Below, in pieces: positions 54,187 through 62,755 of a stretch of 64,000 nt of DNA (position 1 is the first letter of the stretch; each line of letters begins with the position of its first letter). The notes beneath the pieces were generated by a model. The model was not told the DNA's origin, made no database searches, and saw only the letters and a list, made by a program, of their open reading frames with translations. The position numbers and the translations under genes were made by a program. Source of the DNA: Desulfospira joergensenii DSM 10085 (GTDB lineage Bacteria; Desulfobacterota; Desulfobacteria; Desulfobacterales; Desulfobacteraceae). The stretch is from assembly GCF_000420085.1 (NCBI RefSeq), contig NZ_ATUG01000003.1:620001-684000 (forward strand), read 5' to 3'.

Positions 54187-55948
54187 TCTGATTCCCCCTG
54201 CATTTATTCTTGTTATCGGTGCATTGTTTATCCCGTTTTTGAGGGGTAATTTCAAGCGGGCATACATGCTTCTCCTACCCATTGCCGTTCTCATCACCCT
54301 GCTCAACCTGGACCTGGGAAACTATTGGGCCTTCAAATTTTCAGGGTTCGACCTGATTCTCGGGCGCATGGACAAACTGGCTCGGATCTTTGCACTGATA
54401 TTTACTATCATGGCCTTTATCGGTGTCCTCTTTGCCCTGAAGGTCGAAGACGACCTCCAGCACGTATCCGGGCTGGTCTATGCCGGCTCCACCCTGGGCG
54501 TGGTAATGGCAGGGGATCTTCTCTCCCTGTATGTTTTCTGGGAAATCATGGCCGTTGCGTCGACATTTCTGGTCATTGCACCCAGGACCCGTGCATCCCG
54601 GGATGCAGGATTTCGTTATCTCCTGGTCCATCTGGCCGGCGGACTTTTCCTGCTGGCCGGGATCATCTTTTACATCCACCACAACGGAACCACAACCTTT
54701 GATTATATCGGGCTCAGGGATCCATATTCCTGGTTTATTTTCATTGGAATCGCACTGAATGCAGCAGCCATTCCCCTCCATGCCTGGCTGCCCGACGCCT
54801 ATCCCATGGGCACGCCCACCAGTACGGTATTCTTGAGTGCCTTTACCACCAAATCTGCGGTCTATCTACTGGTCAGGACCTTTCCGGGCACGGATCTTCT
54901 CATAGTCATCGGCGCACTCATGGTTTCGGTGCCGATCTTTTACGCGGTATTGGAGAACGATATCCGCCGGGTGCTTTCTTACAGTCTGATGAACCAGGTC
55001 GGGTTCATGCTGGTGGGAATTGGAATCGGCACGGAACTGGCCCTCAACGGAACCGTGGCCCATGCCTTCTGCCATATCCTTTACAAGGCCCTTTTGTTCA
55101 TGGCTGCGGGATCTGTCCTGCAGATGACGGGAAAGATCAAGTGTACCGAGATCGGAGGGCTTTACAAGACCATGCCCCTGACCTGCCTGTTCTGTATGGT
55201 GGGCGCGGCCTCCATATCGGCATTCCCGCTTTTTTCAGGCTTTGTTTCCAAATCCATGATTGTCTCGGCATCCGCCCATGAAAAATTCTTTTTGATCTGG
55301 CTGGTTCTCCAGTTTGCCTCCACCGGGGTGGTGGACCATGCCGGTATCAAGGTCCCGTTTTTTACCTTTTTCGGCCATGATTCCGGGATCCGGGCCAAAG
55401 AGCCGCCATTGAACATGCTGCTGGCCATGGGGTTTGCCGCCTTCCTATGTGTGGGACTGGGCGTCTATTATCAGCCCCTTTACAACCTGCTGCCTTTTGC
55501 CGTGGATTACCAGCCCTACACCGGGTCCCATGTGGTGGGGCAGCTTCAATTGCTGCTCTTTGGTGCCTTTGCCTTTACCCTCTTGATCCTGTCCGGCTAT
55601 TACGTTCCCGAGGTCAGAAGCCGGAACCTGGACGCAGACTGGTTTTACAGAAAATTTGGAAAACTCTCCTACCGGGCCATGGATAAGGGGTTTAATGCCT
55701 TAAACCGCGTAAGTGAGCAGGGAATCCTTGCCTTTGTAAAAGAAGGCGCCGCTTTTTTCAGGCAGATGGCAACCCATGTCTGCCTGTTTTTCGCGGTCAA
55801 TTTCTGGCTCCTTCTTGGATACCGGGATAAACGTCTGGCCCATAAGAAACTCAGGCTATACAATGACATTTCCCATGGCACCCTTCCCATCGGTATCGGG
55901 GCGGCAGTGGCCATTTCTTTTGTCTTTCTTATTTTTGCCCTGACGTAA
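54176..55948 (+). CDS. NuoL/MrpA-type proton-conducting subunit, cassette copy A
   Basis: A 590-residue protein with about 15 helices, of the proton-conducting membrane transporter superfamily (complex I NuoL, MrpA/D). Key residues are the Glu in VFWEIMAV, Lys in FTTKSAVYLL, and His/Lys in HAFCHILYKALLF. The C-terminal part (about 490-590) has an extra amphipathic helix and a final helix. It is very similar in plan and in many stretches to the 596-residue copy B (for example VDYQPYT, LFSGFVSKSM, AGIKVPFFTFFGHDSG). It moves protons or Na+ across the inner membrane as part of a multi-subunit antiporter. Confidence 0.88.
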   Translation: MTTNLIPPAFILVIGALFIPFLRGNFKRAYMLLLPIAVLITLLNLDLGNYWAFKFSGFDLILGRMDKLARIFALIFTIMAFIGVLFALKVEDDLQHVSGLVYAGSTLGVVMAGDLLSLYVFWEIMAVASTFLVIAPRTRASRDAGFRYLLVHLAGGLFLLAGIIFYIHHNGTTTFDYIGLRDPYSWFIFIGIALNAAAIPLHAWLPDAYPMGTPTSTVFLSAFTTKSAVYLLVRTFPGTDLLIVIGALMVSVPIFYAVLENDIRRVLSYSLMNQVGFMLVGIGIGTELALNGTVAHAFCHILYKALLFMAAGSVLQMTGKIKCTEIGGLYKTMPLTCLFCMVGAASISAFPLFSGFVSKSMIVSASAHEKFFLIWLVLQFASTGVVDHAGIKVPFFTFFGHDSGIRAKEPPLNMLLAMGFAAFLCVGLGVYYQPLYNLLPFAVDYQPYTGSHVVGQLQLLLFGAFAFTLLILSGYYVPEVRSRNLDADWFYRKFGKLSYRAMDKGFNALNRVSEQGILAFVKEGAAFFRQMATHVCLFFAVNFWLLLGYRDKRLAHKKLRLYNDISHGTLPIGIGAAVAISFVFLIFALT

Positions 55949-56014
55949 AAGGAATTTTTCCGGGTAGACCCGATCTGAAAGAAGGGCGTGGCCCGGAAAA
56001 ATCAGCCTGAAACC

Positions 56015-56048
56015 AAACGGCCTTTGAATGAATCAAAGGCCGTTTTTT
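56015..56048 (+). terminator. Intrinsic terminator after cassette A
   Basis: Stem AAACGGCCTTTGA (56015-56027) with TCAAAGGCCGTTT (56033-56045), a 5-nt loop and a run of T. It lies 67 nt after the stop of the plus-strand NuoL-like gene and in front of the convergent cNMP-binding gene at 56110. Confidence 0.9.
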
Positions 56049-56109
56049 TATTGGCAATGAAAAATGAGGCTGCCTGGAGAAACCCGGCACTCCGGGAATG
56101 GCTCAGGAT

Positions 56110-56595
56110 TTAATTGTCGCTTTTGACCTGCCTCACCGCCGGATGGGCCGCCAGGGCTGCCATGAAAAGGCGGGTATGCCGGGTCATTCGTGTTTTAAAC
56201 TTCTCAACCACCTGCTTCATCAAATGGTAGCCTGTGGTATGATCGGAATTGGCCAGCTCAAGGAGCTGCTCCGAGGAGATGCTGATCACCTTGCTGTCCT
56301 CGGCGCAGATGGCCGTATAGGTGGACGGAGAGTTGTCCAGCAGGGAGGACAGGCCAAAGGTCTGGCCCGATGTTAGTTCGTCCAGGGTCAGGACCTTGCC
56401 CGATGCGGCCCGGCAATTGATATAGATTTTACCCGATACCAGCATATAGATCAGGTGCTGGACCTGATCCTGGCGGATGAGGATGGTCTCCTCGTCAAAG
56501 TTTTCCAGCTGGGCCACCGTGCTGATTTTTTCCAGAACCTCTTCCGGCAGATTTTTCAAAAAATTGATTTTTTTTAGCTTTTCTATCCCAACCAT
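56110..56595 (-). CDS. Single-domain cyclic-nucleotide-binding protein (second of pair)
   Basis: A 161-residue protein with a cNMP-binding fold: DEETILIRQDQVQHLIYMLVSG, then LTSGQTFGLSSLLDNSPSTYT (phosphate-binding cassette region, divergent). There is no helix-turn-helix, so it is not a CRP-type regulator. It has no membrane helix. It is last in the minus-strand antiporter operon, 27 nt after a similar gene. It could sense a nucleotide and regulate the complex (inference). Confidence 0.85.
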   Translation of the reverse strand: MVGIEKLKKINFLKNLPEEVLEKISTVAQLENFDEETILIRQDQVQHLIYMLVSGKIYINCRAASGKVLTLDELTSGQTFGLSSLLDNSPSTYTAICAEDSKVISISSEQLLELANSDHTTGYHLMKQVVEKFKTRMTRHTRLFMAALAAHPAVRQVKSDN

Positions 56596-56622
56596 CTTTT
56601 TTACCCTTGTTCCAAATTTGAT

Positions 56623-57129
56623 TTAAAAGACCGGGGTCAATTCACTGATGTCGCTCACCCCGGACTTCAGGTCCGGATTCTCTTCCAGGGTTTTTAATAT
56701 CATCCGGGCCCTTTTGTCCATGGTCCGTTTGTATTGCCCTGCCACGCCGGTCATTACATGAAAAGCCAGTTCTTTATTGGTTTCAAACAATTCCAGCATT
56801 CTGGAACCCTTCAGGGTAATGACCTCACAGGGTTCCTGGCAGACAGCCGTATAAGTGGCCACAGATCCCTCGATCAGGGCGGATGAGCCAAAAGAGCGGC
56901 CCGACTGCAGATTGTCCAGAATTACATCAATATCTTCTGACAAGGTCATCTTCAGGGCCACCTGGCCCATGATCATCAGATAAAAGGTATCGATCTTGTC
57001 CCCCACGGCAAAGAGCTGGGTATCGGCTCCGTAAATGTTGAGCTGGGCCTCCCGGCTGATAATCTCCAGCAGGGGATCGGGCACCTTGCTGAGCATGTTA
57101 ATCCGTTTGAGATCTTCTATTTTTACCAT
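56623..57129 (-). CDS. Single-domain cyclic-nucleotide-binding protein (first of pair)
   Basis: A 168-residue cNMP-binding fold without a DNA-binding domain: GDKIDTFYLMIMGQVALKM, then LQSGRSFGSSALIEGSVATY. It is clearly a paralogue of the next gene (both start MV-IE-LK-IN-L). It is 11 nt after the NuoL-like gene with AAAGGAAA upstream of the ATG. The conserved Arg of the cAMP pocket is not obvious, so the ligand is unsure. Confidence 0.85.
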   Translation of the reverse strand: MVKIEDLKRINMLSKVPDPLLEIISREAQLNIYGADTQLFAVGDKIDTFYLMIMGQVALKMTLSEDIDVILDNLQSGRSFGSSALIEGSVATYTAVCQEPCEVITLKGSRMLELFETNKELAFHVMTGVAGQYKRTMDKRARMILKTLEENPDLKSGVSDISELTPVF

Positions 57130-57140
57130 AATATTTTCCT

Positions 57141-58931
57141 TTAGGTTAAAATAAAAACCAGGAGAATAAAAGAGACGGCCACGGCCGCGCCGATCCCGAT
57201 GGGTACGGTGCCTTCCACCATGTCAGTGTAAAGCCTTCCCTTTTTGAACTCCAGCCGTTTTCCCCTGACCGACCGGGCCAGCCAGAAGTTCACCGAGAAG
57301 AACAGGGCCAGCCTGGCAAAGGCGTCCTTGAAAAATCCGGCCGCACCTGAGGCAAAAGCCCTGACCAGGGACTCGCACCAGGAATTCAGGGGATTTAAGG
57401 TATCGGACAGCAGGGCGTAGACCCCCCTGCCCGCTTTCCGGTAGATCCAGTCGGAGTCCAGGTTCACAGCCCGCTGTTCCGCCGGGTAGATCCCCCCGAG
57501 AAGCAGGAGGACAAAGGCCAGGGCAGAGAAAAAGAGCAGCTCGGTCTGGGTCAGTACATGGGATATAGTATAGGGTTGATAATCCACGGGAAAGGGCAGA
57601 ATATCGTAGAGCGGTTTCGGATATGTTCCGATGAAGATGCACAAAAAGGCAGCCATCCCCATGGCGATGAGCATGTTTTTCGGGGCTTCCTTAACCCTGA
57701 GCCCCGAGTCATGGCCGAAAAAGGCAAAAAAGGGAATTTTTATCCCGGCATGGTGGAACACGCCTGCGGATGCAAAGAGCAGGACCAGCCAGACAAACAC
57801 CAGGCTTCCCTGGCCCGGAACATGGGAACCCAGGGCTGCCGCAGACATGACCATGGATTTGGAAACAAAGCCGGAAAACAGGGGAAAAGCGGAAATGGAG
57901 GCAGCGCCCACACAGCAGAACAGACAGGTCCAGGGCATACTCTTATATAACCCCCCCAGGTCTGTGGCGTTGATCTTTCCGGTTCGATACATGACAGCGC
58001 CCATGGACATGAACAGCAGGCCCTTGAACAGGATATCGTTAAAGGCATGGGCACAGGCGCCGTTGATGGCCAGTTCCGTTCCGATGCCGATCCCCACGAC
58101 CATGAATCCGACCTGATTGATGAGACTATAGGCCAGTACCCGGCGCAGATCGTTTTCGATTACCGCGTAGAAGATGGGGAAGGCAGCCATTCCCACACCG
58201 ATCCAGATGAGGAGCTCCGTGCCCGGATAGAGCCTTGCCAGGGCATAGACAGCCGTCTTTGTGGTAAAGGCGCTTAAAAAGACCGTGCCGCCGATGGTGG
58301 CCTCGGGATAGGCGTCCGTCAGCCATGGATGAACAAGAGGCCAGGCGCAATTGATACCGATGCCGAAAAAAATCAGATAGGAGGAAAGGCTGCCCAGGGT
58401 GATCTGGGACATTTCCAAAGACCCGGTTTCGGAAAAATGGAATACAATACCGGCCAGCAGGACCAGCCCGCCGAATGCATGGACCAGAAGATACCGGAAT
58501 CCTGCGGCCTGGGCCGACTTTGTCTTCCGGGACCAGATGAGCATCACCGATCCCACGGTCAAAGACTCCCAGAACACGAAAAAGGTGAACAGATCACCGG
58601 CAAAGATGGTTCCGAGGGCTGCCCCGGCGTAGAAAAAGCCAGCCACAAATTCCGTGTTGTCCTTGAAATTCAGGATATAGATCACGGTAATCAAAGAGAT
58701 AATGTGGAAGATATAACCGAATAAAAGACTGAGCCGGTCCACGTTCATCAGCACCAGGTGAAAGTCCCCGAAACTCAGAAGGTGTTGTTCCCCCATGGGG
58801 ATATGGATCAGGTTCAAAAAGCCTGCAACCGGGATGAGCATCATATAAACCGACTTTCCCTTTCCTTTGAAAAAGGGAATCAGAAGGCCGCCCAGCATAA
58901 AGATGAGCGCCGGCAGGGTACTAGTTGTCAT
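57141..58931 (-). CDS. NuoL/MrpA-type proton-conducting subunit, cassette copy B
   Basis: A 596-residue, about 15-helix homologue of copy A, with Glu in VFWESLTV, Lys in FTTKTAVYAL and His/Lys in HAFNDILFKGLLF. In that last motif the first His of copy A is kept, while C-H-I-L-Y-K becomes N-D-I-L-F-K. Start ATG overlaps the upstream small gene by 11 nt. It lies in the long minus-strand operon with the Mrp subunits and probably takes the place of the NuoL-like half of MrpA, which is otherwise missing (inference). Confidence 0.88.
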   Translation of the reverse strand: MTTSTLPALIFMLGGLLIPFFKGKGKSVYMMLIPVAGFLNLIHIPMGEQHLLSFGDFHLVLMNVDRLSLLFGYIFHIISLITVIYILNFKDNTEFVAGFFYAGAALGTIFAGDLFTFFVFWESLTVGSVMLIWSRKTKSAQAAGFRYLLVHAFGGLVLLAGIVFHFSETGSLEMSQITLGSLSSYLIFFGIGINCAWPLVHPWLTDAYPEATIGGTVFLSAFTTKTAVYALARLYPGTELLIWIGVGMAAFPIFYAVIENDLRRVLAYSLINQVGFMVVGIGIGTELAINGACAHAFNDILFKGLLFMSMGAVMYRTGKINATDLGGLYKSMPWTCLFCCVGAASISAFPLFSGFVSKSMVMSAAALGSHVPGQGSLVFVWLVLLFASAGVFHHAGIKIPFFAFFGHDSGLRVKEAPKNMLIAMGMAAFLCIFIGTYPKPLYDILPFPVDYQPYTISHVLTQTELLFFSALAFVLLLLGGIYPAEQRAVNLDSDWIYRKAGRGVYALLSDTLNPLNSWCESLVRAFASGAAGFFKDAFARLALFFSVNFWLARSVRGKRLEFKKGRLYTDMVEGTVPIGIGAAVAVSFILLVFILT

Positions 58932-59193
58932 AGTAGTCCTCCTTGCGCTTTACAAGGGGCCGCAGGATGTACTTGGAAACCAACACCAGGACGACGCAGG
59001 CCACAAATCCGTAAAAGGAGTAAAACCCCCAGTACTTTTCCCACTCATATTCCACGTGGCGGTGAATAATGTGGTGTTCCGACAGAATAATGTAGACAAT
59101 ATCAAGGACGAGCAGAACAACCACGGAACTGAAAAAGACCTTAAGCAGTCTCTTGACGTTTTCCGGGTTGTCGAACATATACTTTTTTTCCAT
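58921..59193 (-). CDS. Small two-helix membrane protein, cassette copy B
   Basis: A 90-residue paralogue of the 81-residue protein in copy A. It has the head FDNPENVKRL, two helices (about 18-38, 56-75), a His-rich loop (SEHHIIHRHVEYEW), FYSFYGFVACV and the tail KRKEDYYDN. No named family. It stands between the 44-residue peptide and the NuoL-like gene, in the same order as copy A. Confidence 0.75.
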   Translation of the reverse strand: MEKKYMFDNPENVKRLLKVFFSSVVVLLVLDIVYIILSEHHIIHRHVEYEWEKYWGFYSFYGFVACVVLVLVSKYILRPLVKRKEDYYDN

Positions 59194-59212
59194 GGGTAAA
59201 TGAGCCTATTTC

Positions 59213-59347
59213 CTAGAGACAAGGTTGAGATAAGATATATGCCATGTAGGCACAGCTTGCAGCGAACACAACGAGAAAAACAGGGCGATAGCCGGGAACG
59301 GCATCGTGTTTCAGCTCCATGAGTTCAGTTTTATTTTTATTTTTCAT
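59213..59347 (-). CDS. 44-residue membrane peptide, cassette copy B
   Basis: ATG at 59347 follows GGAGG with 8-nt spacing, overlapping the end region of the MrpD-like gene upstream. The peptide has a basic head (KNKNKTELMELKHDAVPGYR) and one helix (VFLVVFAASCAYMAYIL). It shares the layout H-(D/A)-x-x-PG-(Y/F) and a Y-x-x-YI ending with the 47-residue peptide at 53774. A homologous pair in matching positions supports both as real genes. Confidence 0.7.
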   Translation of the reverse strand: MKNKNKTELMELKHDAVPGYRPVFLVVFAASCAYMAYILSQPCL

Positions 59348-59351
59348 TAGA

Positions 59352-60833
59352 TTATCCTCCGATAAAGCCTTTAACGGCCAGGGATGCAAGATTCAAAAAG
59401 GGCTGGGGCGCAAAAAAGAGAACAAAAGAGATCAAAGCGGTGACAACCAGCGGCACCACGCACATCATGGGTGCCTCATCCACCTTGCGTTCAAACATGG
59501 CCTCTTCCGGAGTGCAGAAAAAGGCCTTGTAAAAGATGGGCATAAAGTATGCTGCGTTCAGCATGGAAGAGGTCAAGAGCACAAAAAGCATGATCATCTG
59601 GTCCCCCTCAAGGGTCCCAAGCACCAGGTACCATTTGGAAATGAATCCGCCGGTGGGCGGAAGTCCGATGATGGATAAGGCCCCGATGAGAAATGCGCTC
59701 ATGGTCACCGGCATCCGGTAGCCGATTCCCACCATCTGGCTCAGATACTTTTTGCCCGTGGCCACAAAGATGGCGCCGGCACAGAAAAACAGGGTGATCT
59801 TGCCGAAGGCATGCATGGCAATATGGAGCAGACCGCCGGTCATGCCTTTGGGAGAAAGCAGGGCCAGACCGAGTACAATATAGGATAGCTGCCCGATGGT
59901 GGAATAGGCCAGCCGCCGTTTAAACTCATCCTGGGAAAGGGCAATGGCCGAAGAGACCAGAATGGTTACCGATGCGATCCCGGCCACAACGGCGCCAAGG
60001 CCAAAGGAGGCCAGCAGTTTAACGCCGAATATCCCGGTCATAACCCGGGCAATGGAAAAGACACCGACCTTGACTACGGCTACGGCATGGAGGAGTGCGG
60101 ATACCGGTGTAGGCGCCACCATGGCCGCCGGCAGCCAGGAATGAAACGGCATGATGCCGGCCTTGGCAAATCCGAACACAAACATGAGCAGGAGCACGGC
60201 AGCGGAAGGATTGGACAACTGACCCGAGAAGATGCCGCCGGCTGAAAACTCCAGGGTTCCGGTTACGTGGTAGCACCAGATCATGGCCGGCAGCACCAGG
60301 CCGATGGAAGTGCCCAGGATAAAGGTCAGGTACCTGCGGCCGGAAATCCGGGAATTGGCATCCTGGTGATGGGTAACCAGGGGATAGGTTGCCAAAGACA
60401 GGATCTCGTAGAACAGGTAGAGGGTCAGCAGGTTGGCGGAAAAAGCCGCCCCGATGGTTGCGGAGATGGCCAGGGCAAAATAAGAGACAAACCGGGTCTG
60501 CCCGTGTTCGTTAAGCCCCCTCATATAACCGATGGAGTACATGGAGGTGATGATGTAAAGGGAGGAGGCCACCAGGGCAAAGAGCATCCCCAGGGCATCC
60601 ACTCTAAGGGCAATATCCGCACCCGGTGCAATCTTGAAAAGGGTCAGGCCGATCTCATGTCCGTCCAGAATGGCCGGCAGCATGGAGACCACGATCAGAA
60701 ACTTGATGGTACCGGCAATAAAGGTCCAGGATTCCCTGACATTGGGCTTTTCCGAAGAAGAGACCAGGACAGGGATGACCAGGAGGGAAACCAGGACAGC
60801 CAGAAGAGGTTTGATTGAGGGTATCAGTTCCAT
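59352..60833 (-). CDS. MrpD/NuoN-like antiporter subunit (second MrpD-type gene)
   Basis: A 493-residue, about 14-helix proton-conducting subunit. Glu in LFYEILSLATYPLVTHHQ, Lys in LHAVAVVKVGVFS and MHAFGKITLFF are the expected charged residues. It is closest in general pattern to MrpD and hydrogenase/Mbh-type subunits. It follows the first MrpD-like gene and precedes the small peptide of cassette B. It forms one of the ion-pumping channels of the complex. Confidence 0.88.
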   Translation of the reverse strand: MELIPSIKPLLAVLVSLLVIPVLVSSSEKPNVRESWTFIAGTIKFLIVVSMLPAILDGHEIGLTLFKIAPGADIALRVDALGMLFALVASSLYIITSMYSIGYMRGLNEHGQTRFVSYFALAISATIGAAFSANLLTLYLFYEILSLATYPLVTHHQDANSRISGRRYLTFILGTSIGLVLPAMIWCYHVTGTLEFSAGGIFSGQLSNPSAAVLLLMFVFGFAKAGIMPFHSWLPAAMVAPTPVSALLHAVAVVKVGVFSIARVMTGIFGVKLLASFGLGAVVAGIASVTILVSSAIALSQDEFKRRLAYSTIGQLSYIVLGLALLSPKGMTGGLLHIAMHAFGKITLFFCAGAIFVATGKKYLSQMVGIGYRMPVTMSAFLIGALSIIGLPPTGGFISKWYLVLGTLEGDQMIMLFVLLTSSMLNAAYFMPIFYKAFFCTPEEAMFERKVDEAPMMCVVPLVVTALISFVLFFAPQPFLNLASLAVKGFIGG

Positions 60834-60868
60834 TTATTCTTTTGCCTTTGCAGGGGGTTAAATTAGAT

Positions 60869-62344
60869 TCATTTTAAAAACGGCAGGATAATGGTGTCCA
60901 CAATGGTGCCCGAATAAATCCCCACCAGGATCAGGGAAAGGCTTACGATCCCCAGAGCGGCCAGGGATGAAACCGGAGCCTCCTCCATTACCACAGCCTC
61001 TCCATGGCCGTGTCCCTCGGACATGGGCTCGAAAAAGCAGATTTCAAACACCCGGAAAAAGAGAATGGCGCAGAGCAGGGAGGAAATCAGCAGTGCAGCG
61101 GCAAAGTGGTAGGCACCGGCCTCAAAGGCCCCCAGAATCAGGTACCACTTGGAAAAGAACCCGCAGGTGGGGGGTACGCCTACAATACTGAAGGCAGCCA
61201 GTACAAATCCGGCCATGGTCCAGGGCATTTTGCCGAAAAGCCCTTGCAGATCGGTAAAATCAACGGTTTTGAGCTTGTAGACCATGTTTCCCACGGCCAG
61301 GAAAAGGGCAAAGGTCATGAGGGCGTCGTTGATTATGTGAAGGATGGCACCGGTCATTCCCAGTTCATTCCCCAGCCAGGCGCCTCCCACCATGTATCCG
61401 ATTTCACATACGATGATATAGGTCAGCATCTTCTTCAGATTCTTCTGACCCAGGGCCATGATCCCGCCGGCAAGGACGGCAATGGTTCCCAGCCATACCA
61501 CACTCTTGGACAGATTCAGGGTGGTAAAGATATAGTCCAGGCCGAACACCGTGATCATCAGACGGACCATCACATAGACCATGACCTTGGTCATGAGCGG
61601 AGAGACAATTCTGGCAAATCCCACCGGAGCGTAGCTGTAAGCATTGGGCAGCCATACATGAAGGGGAAACAGGGCCATTTTAATCCAGATCCCGAGCATG
61701 CAGAGGATAAAGGCCGCAAGAACCGTGGAAGATCCTTCCATACCCCGTATGATTCCGGCCACGTCCATCATATTCAGAGAACCCGTCTGGATGTAGATAT
61801 AGCCCACACCCAGCAGATAAAAAGAAGCGCCGATCACACCGATGAAAACATAGTTAAGGCTGGCCAGGGGTCCCCTGTCCCTGTCCCCCAGGGCGATCAT
61901 GGTATAGGAGGTTAAAGAGGTAATCTCGATAAGGACGTAAAGGTTAAACAGGTCGCCGGTGGCGGTCACGCCGAGAAGCCCCACCAGGAACAGCAGATAC
62001 ATCACGTAAAAGGCGCTGCTCCGGTCCGGGGTTTCCTGCTGGACGTTCCTGTAACTGGCCACCAGATTGACCAGGGCAATGCCGGAAATCAGAACCATGA
62101 CCACCGCGTTCAGGGTGTCGATCCGGTATTCGATTCCCATGGGCGGCGCCCACCCGGCCATCCGGTAGCTGATGGTCCCCGAGGCCAGAACCGTGATCAG
62201 GTTGTTGACGGCGGAAAAGGCGGAGATTCCCATGGCAGCAAGGGCCAGGGGGTAAGTGAGGCGTTCTTCCACCCAGGCGGCAATGCCCGCAAAAAAGGCC
62301 CCCAGAAGCGGGGCAATCACAACAAGTGCAGGATAATTGTTCAT
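60869..62344 (-). CDS. MrpD-type Na+/H+ antiporter subunit
   Basis: A 491-residue membrane protein with about 14 helices: the MrpD/NuoM family, with Glu in LYVLIEITSLTSYTM, Lys in WIKMALFPLHVWLP and SPLMTKVMVYV, and the HxxNDALMTFALFL block. It begins 3 nt after the MrpC gene. Mrp complexes exchange Na+ (or K+) for H+ and protect pH and Na+ balance. This is the canonical MrpD in the operon by position (B-C-D). Confidence 0.9.
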   Translation of the reverse strand: MNNYPALVVIAPLLGAFFAGIAAWVEERLTYPLALAAMGISAFSAVNNLITVLASGTISYRMAGWAPPMGIEYRIDTLNAVVMVLISGIALVNLVASYRNVQQETPDRSSAFYVMYLLFLVGLLGVTATGDLFNLYVLIEITSLTSYTMIALGDRDRGPLASLNYVFIGVIGASFYLLGVGYIYIQTGSLNMMDVAGIIRGMEGSSTVLAAFILCMLGIWIKMALFPLHVWLPNAYSYAPVGFARIVSPLMTKVMVYVMVRLMITVFGLDYIFTTLNLSKSVVWLGTIAVLAGGIMALGQKNLKKMLTYIIVCEIGYMVGGAWLGNELGMTGAILHIINDALMTFALFLAVGNMVYKLKTVDFTDLQGLFGKMPWTMAGFVLAAFSIVGVPPTCGFFSKWYLILGAFEAGAYHFAAALLISSLLCAILFFRVFEICFFEPMSEGHGHGEAVVMEEAPVSSLAALGIVSLSLILVGIYSGTIVDTIILPFLK

Positions 62345-62347
62345 GGT

Positions 62348-62746
62348 CTATTTTTCCGATAATCGCATTCTGAGTTCATCTTCTTCAAGGGTCTGGTATC
62401 TCTGGTAGATCCGGACGCACAGGGCCATGGCCACACCAAAGGTGGCTACGGAGACCACAATGGCCGTAAGCATGAGCACATGGGGCAGCGGATTGATATA
62501 ATGGGCGGCCTGGATGGCGGCATGATGCGCCCCGTGACCGGAGGTTTCCTTGATAATGGGAATGGTGCCTTCGTGCTTGAACCCGATGGAGACGTAGAAA
62601 AGGATAATGGCGGTCTGAAATATATTCATACCCACCAGCTTTTTGATCAAATTGTTTTTGGAGATCATGGCGTAGAGCCCGATCATCATGAGGATGATAT
62701 AAAGCCAGTAGTTGTACTTTGCCGTGATCAGAGCTAAGAGGTCCAT
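62348..62746 (-). CDS. MrpC-type antiporter subunit (NuoK-like)
   Basis: A 132-residue protein with three helices, of the NuoK/MrpC family: LYIILMMIGLYAMISKNNLI then KKLVGMNIFQTAIILFYVSI, with conserved Lys-Gly and late helix HVLMLTAIVVSVATFGVAMA. An insert (HGAHHAAIQAAHYINPLP) precedes helix 3. It lies directly before the MrpD gene, as in classical mrp operons. Confidence 0.92.
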   Translation of the reverse strand: MDLLALITAKYNYWLYIILMMIGLYAMISKNNLIKKLVGMNIFQTAIILFYVSIGFKHEGTIPIIKETSGHGAHHAAIQAAHYINPLPHVLMLTAIVVSVATFGVAMALCVRIYQRYQTLEEDELRMRLSEK

Positions 62747-62755
62747 ACGTGTATC

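Noticed and set aside
61004..61915. Long plus-strand open frame (303 codons) opposite the MrpD gene
   Set aside because: It is antisense to a clear membrane subunit; the product is rich in H, G and Q, as expected from reverse reading of membrane-helix codons.
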